Source: Stenotrophomonas sp. (GTDB lineage: Bacteria > Pseudomonadota > Gammaproteobacteria > Xanthomonadales > Xanthomonadaceae). From it: a stretch of 5,278 nucleotides of DNA. The notes below the pieces were generated by a model that had not been told where the DNA came from, ran no database searches, and saw nothing but the letters and a program-made list of their open reading frames with translations. Numbering within the stretch: position 1 is the first letter of the stretch; every line of letters starts with the position of its first letter. The translations under genes and the position numbers were made by a program. Positions 1 through 5,205 of the stretch are shown piece after piece. The stretch lies in NCBI GenBank assembly GCA_003510825.1, contig DOKO01000262.1, positions 1-5,278 of the forward strand, given 5' to 3'.

Positions 1-318
1 ATGCGGACGCACCCCGGCATTGGCCGGGGCAAGGGGAAGCAGACCCAGTTCGCTGCGCAGCCACTGGCTGGCCAGCAGCAGCGGCGGTGGCGGTGCCTTC
101 TCGGCCGCCTTGGTCGGCGTGCAGACGCAGCGGCGCAGCTTGGCCGGCGCGTCTTCTTCCACCGGCACTTCACCTCCGCGGCCTTCCATCGGCTGCTGCC
201 AGGCCTGCGCGGCGGCGTCAGCCTGCCCGTGCGGCAGCAGCGGCAGGGTGCCCAGCAGCAACGCCAGCATCGCCACCCACGCCAACAGGCTGGCCAGCGC
301 AGGGCGATGACCGCGCAT
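1..318 (-). CDS. Unknown small membrane-anchored or exported protein (3' end outside window)
   Basis: The frame is open from an ATG at 318 to the window edge, giving 106 residues with no stop, so the C-terminus is missing. The N-terminus is basic (MRGHRP) and is followed by a hydrophobic stretch at about residues 9-28 (ASLLAWVAMLALLLGTLPLL), which is either a membrane anchor or an uncleaved or cleaved signal sequence. After it come an acidic segment (about 43-58), a CxC pair (C64, C66), a short proline run (76-79) and an amphipathic stretch. I do not recognise the family. The start is uncertain: no clear Shine-Dalgarno precedes the ATG, and an in-frame GTG lies at 336. The frame also stays open further upstream. 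The gene is preceded by a Fur box and a good promoter about 100 nt upstream, so it is probably iron-repressed and is a separate unit from piuC. It could be the first gene of an operon continuing to the left. Confidence 0.7.
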   Translation of the reverse strand, partial: MRGHRPALASLLAWVAMLALLLGTLPLLPHGQADAAAQAWQQPMEGRGGEVPVEEDAPAKLRRCVCTPTKAAEKAPPPPLLLASQWLRSELGLLPLAPANAGVRPH

Positions 319-393
319 GGCGGTACCGAACTGCACGAGGCGAAGCGGGCGAGGGCGGAACGGGCGACGCAAGGCAGGCAACCCCTGGGTGTG

Positions 394-410
394 CGCCGGA
401 CCATCCGGCG
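394..410 (-). other. Stem-loop in the 5' leader of the leftmost gene
   Basis: A perfect 7-bp inverted repeat (CGCCGGA at 394-400, TCCGGCG at 404-410) encloses a 3-nt loop. It falls about 7 nt after the start site predicted from the -10 at 424-429, so it would form close to the 5' end of the mRNA. No T-run follows in the direction of transcription, so it is not a terminator. A role in protecting the mRNA 5' end is possible but inferred. Confidence 0.45.
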
Positions 411-423
411 TCAACGGGGCGTG

Positions 424-452
424 ATTGTAATGAGAGCTGTTAGCGGTTGCAA
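424..452 (-). promoter_or_regulatory. Sigma70-type promoter for the leftmost gene
   Basis: Read on the minus strand, a -35 TTGCAA (447-452) and a -10 TACAAT (424-429) are separated by exactly 17 nt. The -10 differs from consensus at one base and the -35 at two. The predicted start is near 417, which leaves an approximately 100-nt leader before the ATG at 318. The Fur box at 449-467 overlaps the -35, the expected geometry for repression. Confidence 0.7.
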
Positions 453-467
453 ATGAGAATGATTGCC
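449..467 (-). promoter_or_regulatory. Fur box controlling the leftmost gene
   Basis: The plus-strand 19-mer GCAAATGAGAATGATTGCC matches the classical Fur box GATAATGATAATCATTATC at 13 of 19 positions, including the ATGA.AAT.ATT core. It is an AT-rich patch in a very GC-rich background and overlaps the -35 of the promoter above. It lies downstream of the piuC stop, so it cannot act on piuC initiation and most likely regulates the gene to its left. Confidence 0.75.
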
Positions 468-479
468 AAATTGTCGCAG

Positions 480-495
480 GGCCGCGACAGCGGCC
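480..495 (-). terminator. Short hairpin directly after the piuC stop
   Basis: A perfect 6-bp stem (GGCCGC 480-485, GCGGCC 490-495) with a 4-nt loop touches the piuC stop codon at 496-498. In the direction of transcription it is followed by a weakly T-containing stretch (CAATTTGG) rather than a clean T-run. It may help end the fiu-piuC transcript before the next promoter, but as an intrinsic terminator it is weak. Confidence 0.3.
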
Positions 496-1173
496 TCAGA
501 CTTCGCTCCAGTGCCGCAGCAGGTTGTGGTACACGCCGGTCAGCTGCAGCACCGCACCGGCATCGCCACCGGTCTGCCGCAGGCGTTCGATGGAGGTGTC
601 CATCTCCCACAGCAGGCGCCGCTGCACGTCGTCGCGGACCATGCTCTGCACCCAGAAGAACGAGGCCACGCGCGCGCCACGGGTGACCGGGTTGACCTGG
701 TGCAGGCTGCTGGACGGGTACACGATCAGGTCGCCGGCCGGCAGCTTCACCTCGTGCTCGCCGTAGGTATCGCTGATGACCAGTTCGCCGCCGTCGTACT
801 CCTCCGGCGCGGACAGGAACAGCGTGCAGGAGATGTCCGAGCGCAGCTGCTCTCCGTGGCCCAGGTTCATCACCGCGCCATCGACGTGGAAGCCATAGGT
901 GCCGCCGCCGCTGTAGCGGTTGAAGCGGGGTGGCAGGATCTTCAGCGGGAGCGTGGCCGCAAAGAACAGCGGGCTGCGCCGCAGCGCGGCCAGCACGCCC
1001 TGGCCGAGCTCGGCCTTCAATGGCGAGGCATCGGGCAATTGTTCGTTGTGCTTCACCTGTGCGCCCTGGGCGCCGACGGTTTCGCGCCCGTCGGCCCATT
1101 GCGCCGCGTCCAGCTGCTGGCGGATCAGGCTGACCTCTTCGGGCACCAGCACGTTGGGGATGTGCAGCAGCAT
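496..1173 (-). CDS. piuC: PKHD-type hydroxylase PiuC/YbiX, Fe(II)/2-oxoglutarate-dependent
   Basis: This 225-residue protein matches the length and many segments of E. coli YbiX and Pseudomonas PiuC, for example DGR.T.GAQGAQVK, FNRY....TYGFHVDGAV, YDGGEL, KLPAGDL, YPSSSLH.V.PVTRG.RVASF.W.QSM.RDD and YHNLLR.WSE at the end. The jelly-roll dioxygenase core carries the expected iron ligands H96, D98 and H158 and the 2-oxoglutarate-binding R168, so it should be active. The family is cytoplasmic and uses Fe(II), O2 and 2-oxoglutarate; its natural substrate is not firmly established. Its constant pairing with PiuA/Fiu receptors suggests a role in catecholate siderophore use. The frame extends upstream to 1269, but the ATG at 1173 is chosen because it aligns with the family N-terminus (MLLHIPNVL versus MMYHIPGVL) and has a GAGGA Shine-Dalgarno about 7 nt before it. 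It lies 52 bp after the receptor gene, so it is probably cotranscribed. Confidence 0.96.
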   Translation of the reverse strand: MLLHIPNVLVPEEVSLIRQQLDAAQWADGRETVGAQGAQVKHNEQLPDASPLKAELGQGVLAALRRSPLFFAATLPLKILPPRFNRYSGGGTYGFHVDGAVMNLGHGEQLRSDISCTLFLSAPEEYDGGELVISDTYGEHEVKLPAGDLIVYPSSSLHQVNPVTRGARVASFFWVQSMVRDDVQRRLLWEMDTSIERLRQTGGDAGAVLQLTGVYHNLLRHWSEV

Positions 1174-1178
1174 GCGGG

Positions 1179-1185
1179 TTCCTCG
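1179..1185 (-). promoter_or_regulatory. Ribosome binding site that decides the piuC start
   Basis: On the minus strand the sequence before the ATG at 1173 reads AACGAGGAACCCGC. GAGGA is a good Shine-Dalgarno at normal spacing and supports this start over the longer upstream ORF, which would overlap the receptor gene. It is the clearest Shine-Dalgarno in the window and sits only a few bases from the foot of the hairpin at 1191-1217. Confidence 0.65.
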
Positions 1186-1190
1186 TTGAT

Positions 1191-1217
1191 GCGCGGGAGA
1201 GTCCAGCTCTCCCGCGC
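1191..1217 (-). other. Strong intercistronic hairpin between fiu and piuC
   Basis: A perfect 11-bp inverted repeat (GCGCGGGAGAG at 1191-1201, CTCTCCCGCGC at 1207-1217) encloses a 5-nt loop. It fills half of the 52-bp gap between the receptor stop and the piuC start and ends about 5 nt before the piuC ribosome binding site. No T-run follows, so a simple intrinsic terminator is unlikely. It may stabilise the upstream receptor message against 3' exonucleases, mark an RNA processing site, or tune piuC translation; these roles are inferred from position. Confidence 0.7.
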
Positions 1218-1225
1218 CGTGGCCA

Positions 1226-3550
1226 TCAGAAACGGACGTCCGCGCTGAGCAGGAAGGTGCGCGGGGCACCCGGGGTGTAACGGTAGCCGCTCTTGTTGAT
1301 GCTGGCCACGTACTGCTTGTCGAACAGGTTGTAGCCGTTCAAGCGCAGCGACACGTTCTCGTTGATCGCCCAGGACACCACCGCGTCGTAGACCACATAC
1401 GATTTGGTGAACGCCGGGGTGCCGACGGCACCGTCGGTACCGCGGTGCATACCACCGGCGTAGCGCACGCCACCGCCGAGGGTCAGGCCGAACGGCAGGG
1501 TGTAGCTGGTCCAGCCGGTGAAGGTGTCGGCCGGCGTATAGGTGAGGTTGGTGGTGCCATCCGCAGCGACCTTGGCGCCTTCCTTCACCTCGGTATCCAG
1601 GTGGCTGTAGCCGGCGGTGATCGACCAGTTGTCGGTCAGGCGGCCGACCGCGGAGAGCTCCACGCCCTTGACCCGCTTGCTGCCCGTCTGCGTCGGGTTG
1701 CCGGCGTCGTCGAGCACGGTGGTGTTGATCTCGTTGTCCACATCGGTCTGGAACAGGGCAAGGTTCAACGCGAGCGAATCATCGAGGAAGCCCCACTTGC
1801 TGCCCACTTCGAAGGTCTTGGCCTTCTGCGGATCCAGCTTGGGGTTGTCGGCGCTGCTGGCCGAGCTGCTCAGCTGGAAGTTGGCACCGCCCGGGGGCTG
1901 CTGCGAAATGGCGTAGTTGGCGTAGACGCTGACCGTGTCGCCGACCTTGTACAGGGCGCCCAGCTTCCAGTTCAGCAGCGTATCGGAGGCTTCCAGCGTG
2001 GGATTGCGCAGCACGGTGCCGGTCGGGTTGCTGCCACACACCGGGCCGCCACGGCCGCCACACACCGAGGCGCTGGCGTACTCGGTCTTGTAGTGATCGG
2101 CACGCACGCCTGCGGTCAGCAGGAAGCTTTCGCCAAACGACAACGTATCGAACACGTAGGCCGAGGACGTGGTGGTCTTGCCGTGGGCGTCGGCACCGTT
2201 GTGCGCCCAGGTCAGGCCAGCCACGTTCCAGTCGGGGTCGTACAGGTTCGCCGCAGGCCAGCTGCTGCCACCGGTGGCGGCCTGGCCGTAGCTGTCCAGT
2301 TCTTCGCGGGTGAATTCCAGACCTGCACTCAGGGCGTGGCCTACCGCGCCGGTGTTGAAGTCGGCGCGCAGGTTCACCTGGTCGGTCAGGATGGTGTTGC
2401 GCTGGTCCTTGAAGGTCGGCAGGCTGCGCGCGATCGCGTAGGTCGAAAGATCCGCTGCGTTGGTATAGGTGATGTTGCCGGTCGGCCGTCCGCCAGCGCC
2501 ACGCACGCCGGTGCCCATGAACGCAGTGAGCAGGTAGTCCTGTTCGGTGCGGCCCCAGCGGGCGGTGTTGGTCAGGCGCACGCTGTCGTTGAAGTCGTGC
2601 TCGAAGCGGAACGTGGCCATCTTCGCGGTCACGTCGTCGTGGTCGGCGCGGGTGCCGTAGAAGTTTTCCGGGTCCACCGGATGGCCGGCCAGCGCTTCCA
2701 GCGTCGGCTGCGGCGTCCAGCCCGGCAGGCCGAGGGTCGGCACGCCGCCATCGGGCACGTTGTCCTGCTTCACATAGAGCAGGTTGAGGTAATAGCGGGT
2801 CTCGGTGCCCAGGCCGAAGGCCAGCGACGGCGCGATGCCCCAGCGCTTGTTCTGCACGTGGTCGCGGCCGGGCTGGTCGCTGTCCTGCCACATGCCGTTG
2901 ATACGTAGTGCGCTGGTCGCCCCCAGGGACTGGTTCCAGTCGCCGGTGGTGCGGCGCTGCTGGTCGCTGCCAAGCGAAATGCTGGCCGAGGTCGCATCCT
3001 GCAGGTTGGCCTGCTTGCTGACCAGGTTGATCGCACCGGTGGGCGCCGAGCGGCCGTTGTCGGTGCCGGCCGGGCCCTTGGTCACTTCAACCTGTTCGAT
3101 GTTGAAGACATCGCGCGAGATCGAGCCCAGATCGCGCACACCGTCCACGAACAGGCTGTTGGACGTGTCGAAGCCGCGCATGAACAGCGCATCGCCGGTG
3201 GTGGTGTTGCCGTTCTCACCCGCATAGAAGGTGCCGACGCCCGGGCTGTTGCGCAGCGCTTCGGTGAGGGTGGTGGCGCCCTGCTGGTTGAACAGGTCGC
3301 TGGTGATGACCTGGATCGTCTGCGGCGTGTCCTGCAGGCGCTGGGTGAACTTCGGCGAGGCGACCTTGTCGGCTTTGTAGCCGCGCGTGGCATGCACGTC
3401 GATCTTGTCCAGCGTGCGTGCGTTGTCGGTGGCGTCTGCCATGGCGACGGCGGGCAGCGCAGCCAGGCCGAGGCCGGCGGCCAGGCTGGCGGTGGCCAGG
3501 GGCAGGGAACGAAGCGGGGAGGCGTGCTTGCGGCTCTTGATCGAGGTCAT
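1226..3550 (-). CDS. fiu: TonB-dependent catecholate siderophore receptor, Fiu/PiuA type
   Basis: This 774-residue outer membrane receptor takes up ferric catecholate complexes using TonB-ExbBD energy. A signal peptide is visible at about 1-38 (basic start, hydrophobic run, cleavage near AMA|DA). A likely TonB box lies near 47-56 (TLDKIDVHAT). The plug follows at about 65-182 and contains FYAGENGNTTTGDALFMRG, VDGVRDLGS.SRD.FN.EQVEV.KGP and GRSAPTGAINLVSKQ. The rest is a 22-strand-type barrel ending in NLFDKQYVASINKSGYRYTPGAPRTFLL and a terminal Phe, the usual barrel-assembly signal. Many blocks match E. coli Fiu nearly word for word, including SQQPPGG.NF and M.GTDGAVGTPAFT-like segments, as well as a loop cysteine pair (C497, C505), so orthology to Fiu/PiuA is firm. 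The ATG at 3550 has only a poor Shine-Dalgarno, but no in-frame alternative was seen upstream. Receptors of this class are a known entry route for siderophore-linked cephalosporins. Expression is probably Fur-controlled from the promoter at about 4110. Confidence 0.96.
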   Translation of the reverse strand: MTSIKSRKHASPLRSLPLATASLAAGLGLAALPAVAMADATDNARTLDKIDVHATRGYKADKVASPKFTQRLQDTPQTIQVITSDLFNQQGATTLTEALRNSPGVGTFYAGENGNTTTGDALFMRGFDTSNSLFVDGVRDLGSISRDVFNIEQVEVTKGPAGTDNGRSAPTGAINLVSKQANLQDATSASISLGSDQQRRTTGDWNQSLGATSALRINGMWQDSDQPGRDHVQNKRWGIAPSLAFGLGTETRYYLNLLYVKQDNVPDGGVPTLGLPGWTPQPTLEALAGHPVDPENFYGTRADHDDVTAKMATFRFEHDFNDSVRLTNTARWGRTEQDYLLTAFMGTGVRGAGGRPTGNITYTNAADLSTYAIARSLPTFKDQRNTILTDQVNLRADFNTGAVGHALSAGLEFTREELDSYGQAATGGSSWPAANLYDPDWNVAGLTWAHNGADAHGKTTTSSAYVFDTLSFGESFLLTAGVRADHYKTEYASASVCGGRGGPVCGSNPTGTVLRNPTLEASDTLLNWKLGALYKVGDTVSVYANYAISQQPPGGANFQLSSSASSADNPKLDPQKAKTFEVGSKWGFLDDSLALNLALFQTDVDNEINTTVLDDAGNPTQTGSKRVKGVELSAVGRLTDNWSITAGYSHLDTEVKEGAKVAADGTTNLTYTPADTFTGWTSYTLPFGLTLGGGVRYAGGMHRGTDGAVGTPAFTKSYVVYDAVVSWAINENVSLRLNGYNLFDKQYVASINKSGYRYTPGAPRTFLLSADVRF

Positions 3551-3579
3551 GGGATGGGCTTTGCCAGATACGGGAAGAG

Positions 3580-3603
3580 CCCGTCGGCACGGTGGTCGAC
3601 GGG
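3580..3603 (-). other. Hairpin in the leader before the receptor gene
   Basis: A perfect 7-bp inverted repeat (CCCGTCG 3580-3586, CGACGGG 3597-3603) with a 10-nt loop lies about 30 nt upstream of the receptor ATG, in the 115-bp gap after the small membrane protein gene. Its downstream arm could alternatively pair its CGGG with CCCG at 3571-3574. No T-run is present. A role in mRNA stability or in uncoupling the two genes is possible. Confidence 0.4.
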
Positions 3604-3665
3604 ACAGAAGGCGTGGGGATGGTTGGCGCGGACGCGCGGGTGCGACAGATGGGCCGGCGGGCGGC

Positions 3666-4067
3666 TCAGCTCAGCAGTGCTGGTGGTGCATGCGAGGGGG
3701 GCTGACGGCGCGCCGCAACGCGCACCGGCGCCACGTTAGGCACAGGCACGCGCAGGGTCTGCGGGCCCGACTCGGGAACGAGCAGGCACAGGCGATGCAG
3801 CAGGGGCGTGCCATCGCCGTGACCGCCTTCTGCCCCGGACTCGATGCGCGGGGCGACAGGCTCGCGTGGCGGTGATTCGCCTGGCGGCTCGCTGGCGTTG
3901 GCATCCAGCGCTGCCGCAGATGGCTGCAGGGTGACGTCCGTAAGGACATCGCGCCCTTCATTCAGCGCCGACCACCCCAGCCACAGCGTCAGCAGCGCGG
4001 CCACGAGCAGTGGCCACCCCTGGCGGGCAAGCTGGCACAGCGTGGCGGTGGCTGCAGGCGAAGCCAT
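3666..4067 (-). CDS. Unknown single-pass membrane protein heading the Fur-controlled receptor operon
   Basis: This ORF encodes 133 residues. A short N-terminus carrying C11 and R15 precedes one clear transmembrane segment at about 18-35 (WPLLVAALLTLWLGWSAL). A low-complexity, acidic and proline-rich linker follows (about 57-87). A C-terminal part contains HRLCLLVPES (C94) and a Val/Pro/Arg-rich tail ending in RRQPPSHAPPALLS. The likely topology is N-in with most of the protein in the periplasm. I do not recognise the family. It is supported as real by its place between a Fur box/promoter (leader about 30 nt) and the receptor gene, its same-strand orientation, and the coherent membrane segment. 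The ATG at 4067 lacks a clear Shine-Dalgarno. The tail has no TonB-like YP-rich motif that I can see, but a membrane-anchored accessory to siderophore uptake or signalling is a reasonable guess from context only. Confidence 0.72.
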   Translation of the reverse strand: MASPAATATLCQLARQGWPLLVAALLTLWLGWSALNEGRDVLTDVTLQPSAAALDANASEPPGESPPREPVAPRIESGAEGGHGDGTPLLHRLCLLVPESGPQTLRVPVPNVAPVRVAARRQPPSHAPPALLS

Positions 4068-4105
4068 GGTGCGGTTCGTTACAAACCGTTACGAAGTCGG
4101 GCCGA

Positions 4106-4114
4106 AGGATAACA
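4106..4114 (-). promoter_or_regulatory. Candidate extended -10 promoter for the receptor operon
   Basis: On the minus strand the sequence TGTTATCCT gives an extended -10 (TG, one base, TATCCT with 4 of 6 consensus matches). No good -35 is found at the usual spacing, because that region is occupied by the Fur box at 4120-4138. The predicted start near 4099 leaves a leader of about 30 nt to the ATG at 4067. The call rests mainly on its position next to the Fur box. Confidence 0.45.
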
Positions 4115-4119
4115 TCAAC

Positions 4120-4138
4120 GATAATGATTCGCATCTGC
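4120..4138 (-). promoter_or_regulatory. Fur box for the orf-fiu-piuC operon
   Basis: The 19-mer GATAATGATTCGCATCTGC matches the Fur consensus at 13 of 19 positions, with a perfect left half (GATAATGAT) and a degenerate right half. It lies about 50 bp upstream of the small membrane protein gene and covers the -35 to spacer region of the candidate promoter. Fur control is expected for a catecholate receptor and its PiuC partner, so context supports it. Confidence 0.75.
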
Positions 4139-4268
4139 GCGTTTGGCAGGGGTGCCTAAGCGGCGCGCAGGGGCGCTGTGAGGGCGCTCAAGGGGGTTTG
4201 GATGGCGGGCGGCGCCGGGGGGCCGGGTCAGGCCGGAACGGCGGCTAAAGCGCCCGCTGCGCGCATCA
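4139..4268. other. Gene-free GC-rich spacer
   Basis: Between the Fur box and the SMAG-like repeat I see no convincing coding frame on either strand and no clear promoter. There is a short imperfect direct repeat around 4170-4190 (two GGGCGCT units 11 nt apart). The open frames crossing this stretch lack homology and look like chance products of high GC. Confidence 0.5.
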
Positions 4269-4292
4269 GTAGATCCACCCCATGGGTGGATG
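4269..4292. repeat. SMAG-like (GTAG) palindromic repeat
   Basis: A GTAG head (4269-4272) is followed by a perfect 8-bp stem (ATCCACCC 4273-4280, GGGTGGAT 4284-4291) with a 3-nt loop. This is the layout of the SMAG elements of Stenotrophomonas maltophilia, REP-like intergenic hairpins mobilised by cognate RAYT transposases. Only one unit is present. It lies downstream of the Rieske gene, a typical site, where it may influence 3'-end stability. No RAYT gene is in the window. Confidence 0.8.
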
Positions 4293-4308
4293 ACGGTCGG
4301 CAGGGGGC

Positions 4309-4332
4309 GGCGGGGGCATGGGCGCCCCCGCC
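4309..4332 (-). terminator. GC-rich hairpin just after the Rieske gene
   Basis: A perfect 9-bp stem (GGCGGGGGC 4309-4317, GCCCCCGCC 4324-4332) with a 6-nt loop begins 4 nt after the Rieske stop codon. No T-run follows, so it is not a textbook intrinsic terminator, but in high-GC bacteria such stems often mark transcript 3' ends. Together with the SMAG-like stem 17 nt further on it forms a double hairpin separating this unit from the Fur-controlled operon. Confidence 0.5.
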
Positions 4333-4336
4333 CGGG

Positions 4337-4669
4337 TCACTCGCGGTCGTCGCGGGTCCAGATCGCGTCGTGCTCGCGCTTGGTCGGGAACTTGGGCACC
4401 GCGGTATAAGCCGGGGCGCACAGGGCGCGGCCATCACGCACATCGAAGCGTGCACCGTGCAGAACGCACTCGATGCTGCCTTCGGAGGTGTTGAACTCGC
4501 CCGAGGACAGCTCGAACTCTTCGTGCGTGCACTGGTCTTCCAGCGCATACAGCTCGCCGTCGAGGTTGAACACCACGATCGGCGTGCCGGTCACTTCATC
4601 GAACACGCTCTTCATTTCGCCCGGCAACAGCTCGGCGCCGGCGCAGACGAAGGTCCAGGTGTCGCTCAT
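4337..4669 (-). CDS. Rieske [2Fe-2S] ferredoxin-like protein
   Basis: This 110-residue cytoplasmic protein is essentially a single Rieske domain. The cluster motif is complete: C47-x-H49 (QCTHEEFEL) and C68-x2-H71 (ECVLHGARFDVRDGRAL). The surrounding pattern V.N.DGELYALED.C.H....L..GE........I.C.LHG matches the small ferredoxin components of non-haem iron dioxygenases (BphA3/NdoA-like). It would carry one electron at a time between a reductase and an acceptor. No oxygenase or reductase gene is nearby, so its partner is unknown. A housekeeping redox role is more likely than aromatic degradation, because in relatives I recall this ferredoxin lying with SUF iron-sulfur assembly genes; that link is from memory and cannot be seen here. 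Its ATG overlaps the upstream GNAT stop (ATGA), implying translational coupling. The start is preceded by only a weak GGGGC Shine-Dalgarno. Confidence 0.93.
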   Translation of the reverse strand: MSDTWTFVCAGAELLPGEMKSVFDEVTGTPIVVFNLDGELYALEDQCTHEEFELSSGEFNTSEGSIECVLHGARFDVRDGRALCAPAYTAVPKFPTKREHDAIWTRDDRE

Positions 4670-5205
4670 GCCGAAGCCCCGGCCAGCGGCTTTTCCAGGA
4701 TTTCAAAGCGCAGGTCGTCGCGCTTGGGAATGCCGAAGCGCTCGTCGCCATAGGGGAACGGCTTCTTGATGCCGGTGCGCTGGTAGCCGCGGCGCTCGTA
4801 GAAGGCGATCAGTTCGTCGCGCACGTCGATGACCGTCATCTGCATGACCGGCACGTTCCACTCGCGCGCGGCATGGGTTTCGGCCGCATCCATCAGCTGC
4901 TTGCCGACGCCACCGCCCTGCTGGGCCGGGTCGACCGAGAACATGCCGAAGTAGCCCTTGCCGTCGACATCGGCGACGTGGGCGCAGGCCACCAGGCGGC
5001 CCTCGCGTTCAGCCAGCAGGATGGTCGAGCGCGGGCGGTCGAGGTCGCCCTGGATGCCCTCAGCATCGATGCGGGCGCCGTCCAGCAGGTCGGCCTCGGT
5101 GGTCCAGCCGGCGCGGCTGGCATCGCCGCGGTAGGCCGAAGTGACCAGGGTGATCAGGGCGGGGATGTCGGCCGACGTGGCGGCACGGAAAGTCAGGGTG
5201 CTCAT
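4666..5205 (-). CDS. GNAT-family N-acetyltransferase
   Basis: This 179-residue protein is a single GNAT domain, of normal length. It begins with the characteristic R.AT..D.PA...LV..AYR pattern, contains the beta-4 strand and acetyl-CoA pyrophosphate loop (YFGMFSVDPAQQGGGVGKQL, about 85-104, with Q96-x-x-G99-x-G101), and ends with motif B (ELIAFYERRGYQRTG, about 131-145). It should transfer an acetyl group from acetyl-CoA to an amine, but the substrate cannot be told from sequence. A KPFPYGDERFG segment near 148-158 is typical of the PanZ-unrelated cytosolic GNATs seen in Xanthomonadaceae. The ATG at 5205 fits the family N-terminus but has only a weak Shine-Dalgarno. Its stop overlaps the Rieske start by 4 nt (4666-4669), so the two are one transcription unit. 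The promoter is not evident in the 73 bp to the window edge. Confidence 0.93.
   Translation of the reverse strand: MSTLTFRAATSADIPALITLVTSAYRGDASRAGWTTEADLLDGARIDAEGIQGDLDRPRSTILLAEREGRLVACAHVADVDGKGYFGMFSVDPAQQGGGVGKQLMDAAETHAAREWNVPVMQMTVIDVRDELIAFYERRGYQRTGIKKPFPYGDERFGIPKRDDLRFEILEKPLAGASA

Noticed and set aside
12..29. Perfect 7-bp inverted repeat (CCCCGGC / GCCGGGG) near the left edge
   Set aside because: It lies within the open frame of the leftmost gene and no T-run follows it within the window, so it is not claimed as a terminator; it could be chance in GC-rich coding DNA.
1..456. Plus-strand frame starting at base 1
   Set aside because: It is Arg/Gln-rich low-complexity sequence and runs across the Fur box and promoter. 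The minus-strand frame has a proper hydrophobic N-terminus and an upstream promoter.
463..1248. Plus-strand open frame (261 codons) antisense to piuC
   Set aside because: The opposite strand encodes an intact PiuC with all catalytic residues. The antisense frame shows no family features and spans the intercistronic hairpin.
1174..1269. N-terminal extension of PiuC by 32 residues
   Set aside because: The extension overlaps the receptor's 3' end, crosses the strong hairpin and does not match family N-termini. The ATG at 1173 has a good ribosome site and matches YbiX.
1445..2908. Long plus-strand open frame (487 codons) inside the receptor gene
   Set aside because: It is antisense to a well-supported Fiu gene. 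Its Val/Gly/Ala/His/Arg-rich composition is typical of a high-GC shadow frame, and it has no recognisable domain or ribosome site.
4178..4753. Plus-strand frame across the spacer, SMAG-like repeat and Rieske gene
   Set aside because: It is antisense to an intact Rieske protein and reads through two palindromic repeats, which argues against coding.
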